DNA of 42,119 nt from an archaeon (GTDB lineage Archaea; Nanobdellota; Nanobdellia; Pacearchaeales; GW2011-AR1), in contig JAACWA010000011.1 of NCBI GenBank assembly GCA_009992175.1, forward strand, positions 1-42,119. The letters run 5' to 3'. Shown piece by piece: positions 33,661 through 41,159 of the stretch. Every line of letters starts with the position of its first letter. Position 1 is the stretch's first letter. Under the pieces are notes generated by a model. The model worked only from the letters and a program-made list of their open reading frames with translations. It did no database searches and had not been told where the DNA came from. A program made the translations under genes and the position numbers.

Positions 33661-34511
33661 AACCCAATACTTCTAAAAAACAAATCAAAAAAAGTTGTCT
33701 CTAAAAAAATCCAAAGAAGAATAAAACTAATAAGAAAAACTGGAGCAAACTGAATTCCATAACGAATCAATACCTTTTTTCCTCTTTTCTTTAAACGATT
33801 AATTTCTTCTTCACTAAGTCCATCCCAATTTGCTCTAAAAGTTTTACCTTTAACTTTAATGTCTTCGCTTAACCAATCTCCTGGAGTCAATTTAGAGGGA
33901 ATAACTTCACGCACCATACAAAAATCATCAACAGATTTTAAGAATAAATAAAAATAAGGAAAAACAAAAATAAGAATTCCAAAATAAAAGAGATAATTGA
34001 TATAAAAACTTAACAAGATAAAAACAAAAGCAAAGAAGGTACCCCAAATTATCAATTTTTTATTTTTATTAAATAAAACTAAAAATCCTTTTTTAAATTT
34101 TTTAAAATTAATAACTCCAATTATTAAACTTAAAAATATTCCATATATTGCTCCCACAAAAAGATAAATCAAAATAAACAATAAAAATAATTTCAAATTC
34201 TGAGCAAAACTAGAAAAAATAGGAAGAACAGCTCCTAAAGAAATCATAAGTTTCATATCTCCTCCAGCAAACATTTTATTATAATAAAATAAATTTCCCA
34301 ACACTAAAAAAATTGAAAAACCTAAAATTCCTTGATAAAAAAGTGAAAAATCAGTTGAAACAAAAAGAGAGTAAAAAAACCTAAATCCAAAAGCAAAAGC
34401 AATTAAACTAAAATTAAGCCAATTTGGAATCTCTCTAGATTTGAGGTCTGAAATTACTGCAAAGATTAACCACACAAAGGCCAACCCATATAAAAAAATT
34501 ACCTCAATCAT
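33657..34511 (-). CDS. Prepilin (class III) signal peptidase, A24 family
   Basis: A 284-residue membrane protein of about eight helices. The catalytic Asp pair is present: the first in AVISDLKSREIPNWLN (about residue 22) and the second in the GxGD-type GGDMKL (about residue 84). A soluble C-terminal segment (PSKLTPGDWLSEDIKVKGK to about residue 245) followed by a last helix is an extension common in archaeal members. It cleaves prepilin leaders after Gly and is the last gene of the pilus-like locus. The ATG at 34511 is preferred over an in-frame TTG one codon upstream. Confidence 0.92.
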   Translation of the reverse strand: MIEVIFLYGLAFVWLIFAVISDLKSREIPNWLNFSLIAFAFGFRFFYSLFVSTDFSLFYQGILGFSIFLVLGNLFYYNKMFAGGDMKLMISLGAVLPIFSSFAQNLKLFLLFILIYLFVGAIYGIFLSLIIGVINFKKFKKGFLVLFNKNKKLIIWGTFFAFVFILLSFYINYLFYFGILIFVFPYFYLFLKSVDDFCMVREVIPSKLTPGDWLSEDIKVKGKTFRANWDGLSEEEINRLKKRGKKVLIRYGIQFAPVFLISFILLWIFLETTFFDLFFRSIGF

Positions 34512-34542
34512 CAAGATAAATAGGATTTAGAGTTTATAAAAA

Positions 34543-34692
34543 TTAATTTTTCTTCTTTTTCTTTTTGTCAGCCGATTCTTTCATCTTGATATTTCCAAGC
34601 CTAAACTTTCCCCCTGTTTTGTAGGGATGCTTCTTCTTCTCTCTGAGCTTATCTTTCTTCTTATTTCTTCTTTCTTCACTATCTCTTGCCAT
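34543..34692 (-). CDS. Small Lys-rich protein (49 aa)
   Basis: A 49-codon frame encodes a very basic protein: MARDSEERRNKKKDKLREKK, then HPYKTGGKFRLGNIKMKES and a Lys-only tail of six plus Asn. The central KFRLGNIKM looks like a short structured strand. Over a third of the residues are Lys or Arg. It could be a ribosome- or nucleic-acid-associated microprotein. It sits between the pilin-like genes and prepilin peptidase but has no membrane segment. Confidence 0.6.
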   Translation of the reverse strand: MARDSEERRNKKKDKLREKKKHPYKTGGKFRLGNIKMKESADKKKKKKN

Positions 34693-34752
34693 AAATATCT
34701 AAAGAAGAATAAGTTTAAAACAATTACTAATTATTAAAAAACAAATAAAAGA

Positions 34753-35196
34753 CTAATTAATAAAACACTTGTCTTCTTTTGCTAAAGAACTAACATCATA
34801 CTTTCCTGTGCTTACACTGTTAACTCCTTTCTTTCCATCAATTACAATGTCTTCACATTTTAAATCACAAGAGATTGAGGCACATGAAGGAATTTTATAT
34901 TTTGCAAAAGTTTTTTCGCTTGAAAAAACTGCACAACTAGATTTAATCTTTAAATTATCTTCATTTGATTTCAAAGTTCTCTCACCAGAACAATAACCAT
35001 ATTGATTGTTTAAAGTACATGCAACATTACAATCGTCAATAACCGAATCTACATTTGAGGGATTAAAATATTTCTGAAAAGCACTCCATCCTGTGGCAAA
35101 ACCCCAAACAAGAGCAACAAGAACAATTAAACCTAAAATTAAAAGAATTATGGTATTTGTACTCATCCCTTGTCCTTTTTTATTTTGAATTGTCAT
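34753..35196 (-). CDS. Pilin-like protein with class III signal peptide
   Basis: A 147-residue protein. The N-terminus NKKGQGMSTNTIILLILGLI is a textbook archaeal type III signal: basic leader, Gly cleavage site, then a hydrophobic alpha helix. The mature domain has 10 Cys, including CNVACTLNN, SCASISCDLKCE and a C-terminal Cys, so it is probably disulfide-rich outside the cell. The role as a pilin or minor subunit is inferred. Confidence 0.85.
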   Translation of the reverse strand: MTIQNKKGQGMSTNTIILLILGLIVLVALVWGFATGWSAFQKYFNPSNVDSVIDDCNVACTLNNQYGYCSGERTLKSNEDNLKIKSSCAVFSSEKTFAKYKIPSCASISCDLKCEDIVIDGKKGVNSVSTGKYDVSSLAKEDKCFIN

Positions 35197-35238
35197 CTCT
35201 CTTCAAGTAAATAGAGTAAAAAATATTTATAAAACTTC

Positions 35239-35598
35239 CTATGAGGGGACCTGGTACTGAACTGAAAACAAAAGAACCTTTTTACCTCCAAAAAATAAGA
35301 CTCCCCCCTTGGTCTCAAACTTTTCTTCATAAAAATAATTTCTCCCGTACTCCTCTGTAATATTAAAAAAAGTTTTTAATTTGTCCTCCTTCATTCCATT
35401 ATTTTTATAAAAAGAATATTCATCCGCATTTGAATTAACCTTTTGTAAGATACTTATTCCTACAAAAGAATTACCTGCCCTAAAATCTGAAATAAAAAAG
35501 GTGAGAAGGGCAAATCCACAAAGAGCAAAAATTCCAATAACTAAAAGAGTTACTGGAAGGTCTCCTTTCTTATTAAAAGTTTTAATTTTTTTAATCAT
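35239..35598 (-). CDS. Pilin-like protein, short (119 aa)
   Basis: N-terminus MIKKIKTFNKKGDLPVTLLV carries the Lys-Lys-Gly step followed by a hydrophobic helix with a Cys. The rest is a small polar domain ending in strands (GGVLFFGGKKVLLFSVQYQ). It overlaps the upstream 122-aa frame's stop by four bases (ATGA at 35595-35598), so translation is coupled. Confidence 0.8.
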   Translation of the reverse strand: MIKKIKTFNKKGDLPVTLLVIGIFALCGFALLTFFISDFRAGNSFVGISILQKVNSNADEYSFYKNNGMKEDKLKTFFNITEEYGRNYFYEEKFETKGGVLFFGGKKVLLFSVQYQVPS

Positions 35599-35930
35599 TT
35601 TTTACTATATCTCAAAGCAACCTCCGCTTTTGTTTGATTATAATCTAAATTAAATTTATCTTCACTTGCCATTTTAGAAAGAGTTTTTTCCATAATCAGT
35701 CTTTTTGTTTCAGAACCAATTGAAACATAAGTGAAAAGAGATTTTTTCAAAAAAGGGTCTCCTCCCTCAAATGAAGATTTTCCAGTAATTCCTGGACGGA
35801 AATTTCCTATCTTTTTTGTTCCCCCCAAAAGAGAAGCTCCAAAAATAAAAAAAACCATCATAATTACAATTAAAATAGTTGCAACTAACCAAGTTAGAGT
35901 CTCACCTATTTGTGCTTTTTTAGTTTTCAT
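35595..35930 (-). CDS. Pilin-like membrane protein (111 aa)
   Basis: From the ATG at 35930 the protein starts MKTKKAQIGETLTWLVATIL, with a basic leader, a likely cleavage region at Lys-Lys-Ala-Gln-Ile-Gly and a hydrophobic helix. The domain that follows is small and lacks Cys. A start 11 codons upstream (35963) overlaps the preceding gene; the ATG at 35930 follows that gene's stop at 35932-35934 almost directly and gives a more normal leader. Confidence 0.75.
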   Translation of the reverse strand: MKTKKAQIGETLTWLVATILIVIMMVFFIFGASLLGGTKKIGNFRPGITGKSSFEGGDPFLKKSLFTYVSIGSETKRLIMEKTLSKMASEDKFNLDYNQTKAEVALRYSKK

Positions 35931-35931
35931 T

Positions 35932-36606
35932 TTAATTTGTGTTTTCTTCAACTTTCCCCACAATTGAAAGAACCTTAATCAAATAAACTGAATCTGAATT
36001 TAATTTCGCAAAAAATTCCTGATTAAAACAAGTTGCAAGTTTACTTTTTCCTGAAACGGAAACATCACAATCAGATTTCCAATTTTTATTCCCTTCTGAA
36101 ATTAAAAGAGAAGATTTTCTTAAATCTTCCTCTAAAAAAAATTCAACTTCGAAGTAATAAGGGGGCCTTTTAAATTCTTCATTAATTGTTAAATTTAAAG
36201 AACATTTTTCTAAAAAATTATCTTTAAAGTCTTCTCTGAATCCTCCTTGGTTATTTAATAAAAGAGGATTAAATTCCCCCCCAAAATAAATACAATCTGC
36301 AACTTTTTGACCTAAAATTTCGGATTCTTGCTTTCTTACATCATAATTTTTTCCATAAAAAGAATTTACCATTAACACTACTCCTACTGCAACAATAACA
36401 AGAATTGCAAACCAGTAAATAGAAAGAAGTTTATCTCCCTTTTTATTTATGCCCTTGGGAGTATTTATGCCCTTGGGGGTATTTATGCCCTTGGGAGTAT
36501 TTATGCCCTTTAGGGTATTTATGCCCTTGGGAGTATTTATGCCCTTTAGGGTATTTATGCCCTTGGGAGTATTTATGCCCTTTAGGGTATTTATTTTTTT
36601 TATCAT
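35932..36606 (-). CDS. Pilin-like protein with 6-aa repeats in its leader (224 aa)
   Basis: After MIKKIN the protein holds eight six-residue units of the form Thr-Leu/Pro-Lys-Gly-Ile-Asn (residues 7-54). The pilin-type sequence NKKGDKLLSIYWFAIL and a hydrophobic helix follow. Without the array the leader would read MIKKINKKGDKLL, close to the next pilin-like protein's MIKKIKTFNKKGDL, so the repeat has expanded a normal leader. The mature domain has four Cys. The DNA is a matching 18-bp tandem array. It overlaps the upstream pilin-like gene by four bases. Confidence 0.85.
   Translation of the reverse strand: MIKKINTLKGINTPKGINTLKGINTPKGINTLKGINTPKGINTPKGINTPKGINKKGDKLLSIYWFAILVIVAVGVVLMVNSFYGKNYDVRKQESEILGQKVADCIYFGGEFNPLLLNNQGGFREDFKDNFLEKCSLNLTINEEFKRPPYYFEVEFFLEEDLRKSSLLISEGNKNWKSDCDVSVSGKSKLATCFNQEFFAKLNSDSVYLIKVLSIVGKVEENTN
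36445..36588 (-). repeat. 18-bp tandem repeat array, eight units
   Basis: Eight in-frame 18-bp units with plus-strand form ATTTATGCCCTTGGGAGT or the variant ATTTATGCCCTTTAGGGT. The first three and alternate later units are the GGGAGT/GGGGGT type; units four, six and eight are the TTTAGGGT type, giving a 36-bp higher-order pattern over most of the array. In protein they read Thr-Pro-Lys-Gly-Ile-Asn or Thr-Leu-Lys-Gly-Ile-Asn. Length change would keep the frame. Confidence 0.97.
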
Positions 36607-37016
36607 TTTATTTTTGAAAAAGTTAAGATATAAAATCCTTCACGGCCAGGATCAGTATCCTTGTACGCGGTCACATTTATATCATTAAAGAAGTGATACT
36701 TTGTTCCTCCTTTTTCGCTTAATTTAATTGTAACATCATTTCCTTCAATTTTTAAAATATCTGAAAAATCAATTCCATTTTTATCTGAAACTTCTTTTAA
36801 ATCTTGAAGATTCACATACATTTTCATTGTGGGTCTTGCTGAATCAATCAAAAGAGCTATATTCTTAGAATATGCATCTTCAAGTAAAACTGCTCCACTT
36901 CCTTGTTTAATAAGAAATAAAACAAGAATCATTAAAAAAAGAATATTTAGAACAATAAAGATTATATTCTCCACCAAAAACTCTCCTCTTTTATTTTTAC
37001 CTTTGAATGAGTTCAT
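36603..37016 (-). CDS. Pilin-like protein (137 aa)
   Basis: N-terminus GKNKRGEFLVENIIFIVLNI has the Arg-Gly cleavage site and Glu five residues after Gly, the classic type IV pilin E+5, followed by a long hydrophobic helix. The mature domain is polar with a mixed alpha/beta look and no Cys. It overlaps the downstream gene by four bases. Confidence 0.85.
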   Translation of the reverse strand: MNSFKGKNKRGEFLVENIIFIVLNILFLMILVLFLIKQGSGAVLLEDAYSKNIALLIDSARPTMKMYVNLQDLKEVSDKNGIDFSDILKIEGNDVTIKLSEKGGTKYHFFNDINVTAYKDTDPGREGFYILTFSKIK

Positions 37017-37051
37017 AACTTAGAGAAGAAAAAAGGAATTAATAAAGTTTT

Positions 37052-37960
37052 TTAACTTGAAGTTAAAATTTGATCACAATTTAAAGCCTTAAATTCAGGA
37101 GAATTTACTTCAACAATCCAGGAAGGAACATATTCATTTCCACTTTGTCCTCTTACAACCGCAGCAACCAAAACTCCTCCAGTAAGCCCGGTAACAACTC
37201 CTCCAGCAACTGCAACCTTTGCTCCAGTTAGTAATGCTGCTGCACCAAATCCACTCGCTCCTCCTGTTAAAGGAGTCAAAGCAAGACCTCCTGCAACGAG
37301 ACCTGCACCCGCTCCAATTCTCCAAATCCATCCCCAAGTACTAACATCACTAGTAATTCCCATCAAAGAATAATATTGTTTATCCAAATTTATTTTTCCA
37401 TAATCTCCAGAATAAGAACTAAGAAAGTTTCTTAAATTTAAATAATCTAGATAAGTCTGGCCATCAGCTCTTTTTGTTTTATCAAGATAATTATAAAGTT
37501 CCTTTTTATCAAATTCTCCAGTTCCATTAAAAATTTCTTTTTTAACCGAATCATCAAAAGCTATCATGTCACAAATTGAACATTGCAAATCAGGAATTAC
37601 TTCCGAACCCACATAATTTACCTTACCCTCACCAAACATCCACCAACATTCTGCTAATTGGTCCGCAAGAGCTTGATAAATTTCATCCTTTGTCTCAACT
37701 TTAATGACATCTGGTTTAGTCATTACTTCACAACTTCCATCCACACTTAAACAAAGATACTCTCTTTTACATTGTAATGGAAAAGTGTCAGTGGGTAAAA
37801 TTGATTTTCCCCGGGTTATAACAGAATTGTGACATATATCTTGTTCAGTTTCTTTTCCTAAATTCAACCTAAAAATAAAAAATAAAATAACTGCAAAACT
37901 TACAACTAAAATTATTAAAATAACAATTTGTTGTGTTGTAAGTTCTCCTTTTTTAAACAT
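37052..37960 (-). CDS. Pilin-like protein with a C-terminal glycine-rich hydrophobic region (302 aa)
   Basis: N-terminus MFKKGELTTQQIVILIILVV is a pilin-type signal and helix. The middle (about 43-135) has eight Cys. Residues about 214-271 are extremely Gly/Ala/Val-rich (GAGAGLVAGGLALTPLTGG, then GFGAAALLTGAKVAVAGGVV), a glycine-zipper type membrane-hairpin unusual in pilins. A short polar tail with one Cys ends the protein. It may be membrane-inserting at the far end. Confidence 0.82.
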   Translation of the reverse strand: MFKKGELTTQQIVILIILVVSFAVILFFIFRLNLGKETEQDICHNSVITRGKSILPTDTFPLQCKREYLCLSVDGSCEVMTKPDVIKVETKDEIYQALADQLAECWWMFGEGKVNYVGSEVIPDLQCSICDMIAFDDSVKKEIFNGTGEFDKKELYNYLDKTKRADGQTYLDYLNLRNFLSSYSGDYGKINLDKQYYSLMGITSDVSTWGWIWRIGAGAGLVAGGLALTPLTGGASGFGAAALLTGAKVAVAGGVVTGLTGGVLVAAVVRGQSGNEYVPSWIVEVNSPEFKALNCDQILTSS

Positions 37961-38062
37961 CTAAATTACCCCCAGATTTCTAAACAAAGTATAAAGTCCT
38001 ATTAAAGCTATCGAAAAAAATACAATCCAGATAAGATATTTTATGAATTCATCTAAATTCAT
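37961..38062 (-). CDS. One-helix membrane microprotein (33 aa)
   Basis: An ATG at 38062 overlaps the stop of the upstream gene (ATGA) and encodes MNLDEFIKYLIWIVFFSIAL plus IGLYTLFRNLGVI, a single membrane helix. Its TAG is immediately followed by the ATG of the next gene. The exact packing makes it a likely real gene of the pilus-like operon. Confidence 0.65.
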   Translation of the reverse strand: MNLDEFIKYLIWIVFFSIALIGLYTLFRNLGVI

Positions 38063-38565
38063 TTTTTCTTAACCTCAATTTTATCTTCAGATTTGGAAAT
38101 TTCAACATTTGTTCCCCCATTAGATGGTTTTTCTATTTCGAAAGTAGTAAATTTGTTTAAATTTTCTACTATCAAGCAAACTCCTGAATTGTCACACTCA
38201 CTAATTTGTCTGTCTTTAAACCATAAAGCATTGTCAAAACTAACTTCATCACAAATACATAAACAATTTTCTCCTGCACAAGAATTAGGTTTGGTTTCTC
38301 CCCCTACAAAACTAAAAATGCTCCATGAAGAAGGAGTAATGTCTGTTAATTTTTCACTAGAAATATCTCCTGAATTAACCCTTTGAAGAATCTCTTTCAT
38401 TCTTCCAATCGTTGACTTTGCCTCATTTAATTTTTGATCCTGAGAACTTGAATAATAGATAGAAAATAAAAGATAAATTAAAAGAGAAATTCCAATTAAA
38501 GCAATAACTAATTTTACTACTTCTGTTGCGAGAAACATCCCTTTTTTATTCTTTTTTTTATCCAT
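38059..38565 (-). CDS. Pilin-like protein (168 aa)
   Basis: N-terminus KKNKKGMFLATEVVKLVIAL is a pilin-type signal and helix. The outer domain has a clustered Cys group (SCAGENCLCICDEVSF) and later C and C, about six Cys in all, and ends in a Lys-rich tail. It overlaps both neighbours by a few bases. Confidence 0.85.
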   Translation of the reverse strand: MDKKKNKKGMFLATEVVKLVIALIGISLLIYLLFSIYYSSSQDQKLNEAKSTIGRMKEILQRVNSGDISSEKLTDITPSSWSIFSFVGGETKPNSCAGENCLCICDEVSFDNALWFKDRQISECDNSGVCLIVENLNKFTTFEIEKPSNGGTNVEISKSEDKIEVKKK

Positions 38566-38728
38566 AAAAAATTCTCCAAAAGTTTCCTAAGCTAGCGTTC
38601 GTTGGAAGAAGATTAAAAAATTCCAAAATTCTATCTTTAAAAATAAAATAAACTCCTAAAACTACAGCGACAACTACAAGAGCTCCAACAATTAATTTAA
38701 TTATTTGTTCTACCGTTAATTCCGACAT
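38558..38728 (-). CDS. One-helix membrane protein (56 aa)
   Basis: MSELTVEQIIKLIVGALVVV and a basic stop-transfer (FIFKDRILEFF) give a single helix with a short tail. There is no Lys-Lys-Gly cleavage site. It overlaps the next gene's start by eight bases, so it belongs to the operon. Confidence 0.7.
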   Translation of the reverse strand: MSELTVEQIIKLIVGALVVVAVVLGVYFIFKDRILEFFNLLPTNASLGNFWRIFYG

Positions 38729-38734
38729 TTTATT

Positions 38735-38905
38735 TTATCCTCCCCTAAAAATTCCTTTTAATCCATCTAAAACGGAAATCCCCTTTCCCTTTAAGAAAAA
38801 AATTGAAATCATTAAAACAGTAAGGATAGCAAGAGAAATTAAAATCCATGGAAGATACTCTGAAACAATTCCTTTTTTACCAAAAAATCTCCTCTTTCTA
38901 TTCAT
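38735..38905 (-). CDS. Short pilin-like protein (56 aa)
   Basis: MNRKRRFFGKKGIVSEYLPW is a basic leader with Lys-Lys-Gly, then a hydrophobic helix (about 18-38) and a short Gly-rich tail ending FRGG. Glu is four residues after Gly. At 56 residues it is nearly all signal and helix, possibly a minor initiator subunit. Confidence 0.75.
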   Translation of the reverse strand: MNRKRRFFGKKGIVSEYLPWILISLAILTVLMISIFFLKGKGISVLDGLKGIFRGG

Positions 38906-38948
38906 AAAATTAAGAAGTTAAATGGATTTAATAAAGATTACTAAAACC

Positions 38949-41099
38949 TTATCCTAGTAAACCACTAAGCACAGTTCCACTTAAAATTGAAAGGGCAAGA
39001 ACACTTAAAAGTGCAACAATGAAATAAAGAATCATTCCTTTCTTTAAATTAATTCCAATTTTATTTGTCATTTCTAATTTGTCTTCCCCTGAATCAATTG
39101 TTACAAGTGTTGAAGTTAAAATAAAAATTATTTCAATTAAATAAATTCCAACAGAAATTTGTAAAAAATATGGAGGAATCATGTCCTTATATTTAAAAAT
39201 ATCAACCAAATTTCCAATGGAACCTAAACTACTTGCCCCCACCCCGGAGAGGTCAGCAACATTTAACATCCCCAAAATTGAAGTAATCATCGCTGCAAGA
39301 CCAACAACAATTCCTGAAAGAAGAGGAGCTAAAAAAGTCATATTACTTTTCATGTCACTAGTAATTTCTGCGAGTAAATCTCTTAACCTCATCGTAATCT
39401 TATCTAAATTTTTTATATATTCAGAAATACTCATTAAACTCACAGCTGCAATTTTTAATCCTTTTTTACTTGATTCAATTAAAACCCTCATTGAAGTTGA
39501 AATCAAATCCGAGGGGAAAAATCTTATTGCTCCCCTAGTTTTGTCAAAGATTGCTTTTTCGACACTCATTCCCATTTGTCGAATATTATAATTTACTTTT
39601 CCAAAAAATTCTCCAGTCATAAGGCCTCTATTTGATTCTGCAACTTTACCAAAAACCAATTCCGGAGGAACTCCATTTCCAAGTCTATTCCCCAATTGAA
39701 ATAATGAATTATTGAATTCACTCTCAAGTTCTTTTGTTTTCTTTCTCTCTTTAATTAAATCTTTTGTTTTTTCTTTATACGCGATTGAAAAATAAAGAGC
39801 AATTGAAATTGGAAAAAGCATTCCTAAAAGAAGTGCTCCAAGTCCAAAGGGACCTTTAACTCCCGTAGGAGTTTCAATAAAATCAAAAAAGTTTCCATTT
39901 CCTAAAAAACTAAGTCCAACTTGACTAAAAGAAAAATCTTTTGCAATTCCGAGTGATTCTGGAATAGGTGTAAACTGAAAGATTAAGGGAATTAAACTTA
40001 AAATTATGAATGGCAATACTATCCAAAAAGCTTTTCTGTAGGGGGCACTACTTTTATACTTAGGATAAAGAGGATTTTTTTCAAGCAAAGTTGTTTCTCC
40101 ATATCCTCCTGGACGCATATTCAAAACTTTATCTGTTAAGTAATAAACCATAAAAGGAACAATTAAGTTAAACAAAATAAAAACATGAACATAAGTTAAA
40201 ATTCCTCCAATCATTGCTGAAGCAAGAGGAATTAAAGCTAAACCTAAAGTGGGTAAAACTACTCCCAACATATACACATTTGTTAATGGACTTCTAACCG
40301 AATGACTAAATTTAAGCATCTTCTCATAAACTCCATCAAGAACAACTTGTAATCCTTTTTCTAAAGTTGAAATACGACGTGAAGAATCTGGTTCAAATAA
40401 ACTAGATTCAATTAAGTGAAAACCTTCAATAAATTCTGTAGAATATCCTCTCCAACTTTCTAAGTAGTGATCTAAACTTTCTTTAATTGTGGAATATTTC
40501 CCTATTTCAACATTATAGAATATTTTTTTGAAATCAAGTGCAAGAGGATATTGTAAATGTTCTGATGCAAACTGAATTGCTTTTTCTAAATTGGGAGTGT
40601 GTCTCATATAAACCACAATATAAAGAATTGCAGGTACCATTTGACTTGATGCCTTAAGCCTCCATTTGTTAGCAAGTCTCTCAGGATATTGATTCAAAAA
40701 ATAAAAAAGAAAAATTGAAAAAATAACCATTAAAAAAAAGAAAAGAAAAGGAAACTCACTTCCAATTAAAGTTACACCAACTGAAAACAAAAGTCCAATT
40801 AAAAAAACTGCTAAAAATGCAGTAACTGAAAGCCCTATCGCTTGCCAAGGTTCAACAGAAAGGTGAGCAGATTCTAAACTTTTAACAATTTTCTCTTCAT
40901 CTTTTTTAGAAGGTTTTATATGAATAAAATTTCCAAGGCTGTTAGCCCATCTTTCATAAGTTGTATACTCTCTTGAAATTTCTCCCTTAAATTTGTCATA
41001 TGAACTACTGTAATCACTAACACTACCAGAAGAATTCATTTGACCTTCTATTTTAGCTCCATATTTTTTCAAAACCTCATCTACACTTTCTCTTTTCAA
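38949..41099 (-). CDS. Tandem type II secretion F/FlaJ/TadC-like platform protein
   Basis: A 716-residue polytopic protein with an N-terminal cytosolic region (1-85) and two copies of the GSPII-F domain. The first is about 130-300 (QMVPAILYIVVYMRHTPNLE and a cytosolic helical bundle), the second about 450-620 (LFQLGNRLGNGVPPELVFGK, then LLSGIVVGLAAMITSILGML). Membrane helices flank each. This is the inner-membrane core of archaeal type IV pilus and archaellum machines. The start is TTG at 41099, backed by a strong Shine-Dalgarno. No ATPase (FlaI/PilB type) is visible in the window; it may lie beyond the right edge. Confidence 0.9.
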   Translation of the reverse strand: MKRESVDEVLKKYGAKIEGQMNSSGSVSDYSSSYDKFKGEISREYTTYERWANSLGNFIHIKPSKKDEEKIVKSLESAHLSVEPWQAIGLSVTAFLAVFLIGLLFSVGVTLIGSEFPFLFFFLMVIFSIFLFYFLNQYPERLANKWRLKASSQMVPAILYIVVYMRHTPNLEKAIQFASEHLQYPLALDFKKIFYNVEIGKYSTIKESLDHYLESWRGYSTEFIEGFHLIESSLFEPDSSRRISTLEKGLQVVLDGVYEKMLKFSHSVRSPLTNVYMLGVVLPTLGLALIPLASAMIGGILTYVHVFILFNLIVPFMVYYLTDKVLNMRPGGYGETTLLEKNPLYPKYKSSAPYRKAFWIVLPFIILSLIPLIFQFTPIPESLGIAKDFSFSQVGLSFLGNGNFFDFIETPTGVKGPFGLGALLLGMLFPISIALYFSIAYKEKTKDLIKERKKTKELESEFNNSLFQLGNRLGNGVPPELVFGKVAESNRGLMTGEFFGKVNYNIRQMGMSVEKAIFDKTRGAIRFFPSDLISTSMRVLIESSKKGLKIAAVSLMSISEYIKNLDKITMRLRDLLAEITSDMKSNMTFLAPLLSGIVVGLAAMITSILGMLNVADLSGVGASSLGSIGNLVDIFKYKDMIPPYFLQISVGIYLIEIIFILTSTLVTIDSGEDKLEMTNKIGINLKKGMILYFIVALLSVLALSILSGTVLSGLLG

Positions 41100-41105
41100 A
41101 ATTGC

Positions 41106-41112
41106 TCACCTC
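41106..41112 (-). promoter_or_regulatory. Shine-Dalgarno sequence deciding a TTG start
   Basis: GAGGTGA on the minus strand, six bases before the TTG at 41099. The match to the 16S rRNA 3' end is strong and supports the TTG as start of the platform protein. Confidence 0.7.
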
Positions 41113-41159
41113 TGAAATAACAGTTAAAAATAATTAATAAATGTTTAGAAAACCAAGTT

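Noticed and set aside
36445-36588. CRISPR array
   Set aside because: The units are directly tandem with no spacers, and they lie in frame inside a gene.
36449-36688. Plus-strand frame across the 18-bp repeats (Met-Pro-Leu-Gly-Val-Phe units)
   Set aside because: The repeat is open in more than one frame because its unit is 18 bp; the minus-strand frame continues into a proper pilin-like protein and has operon context.
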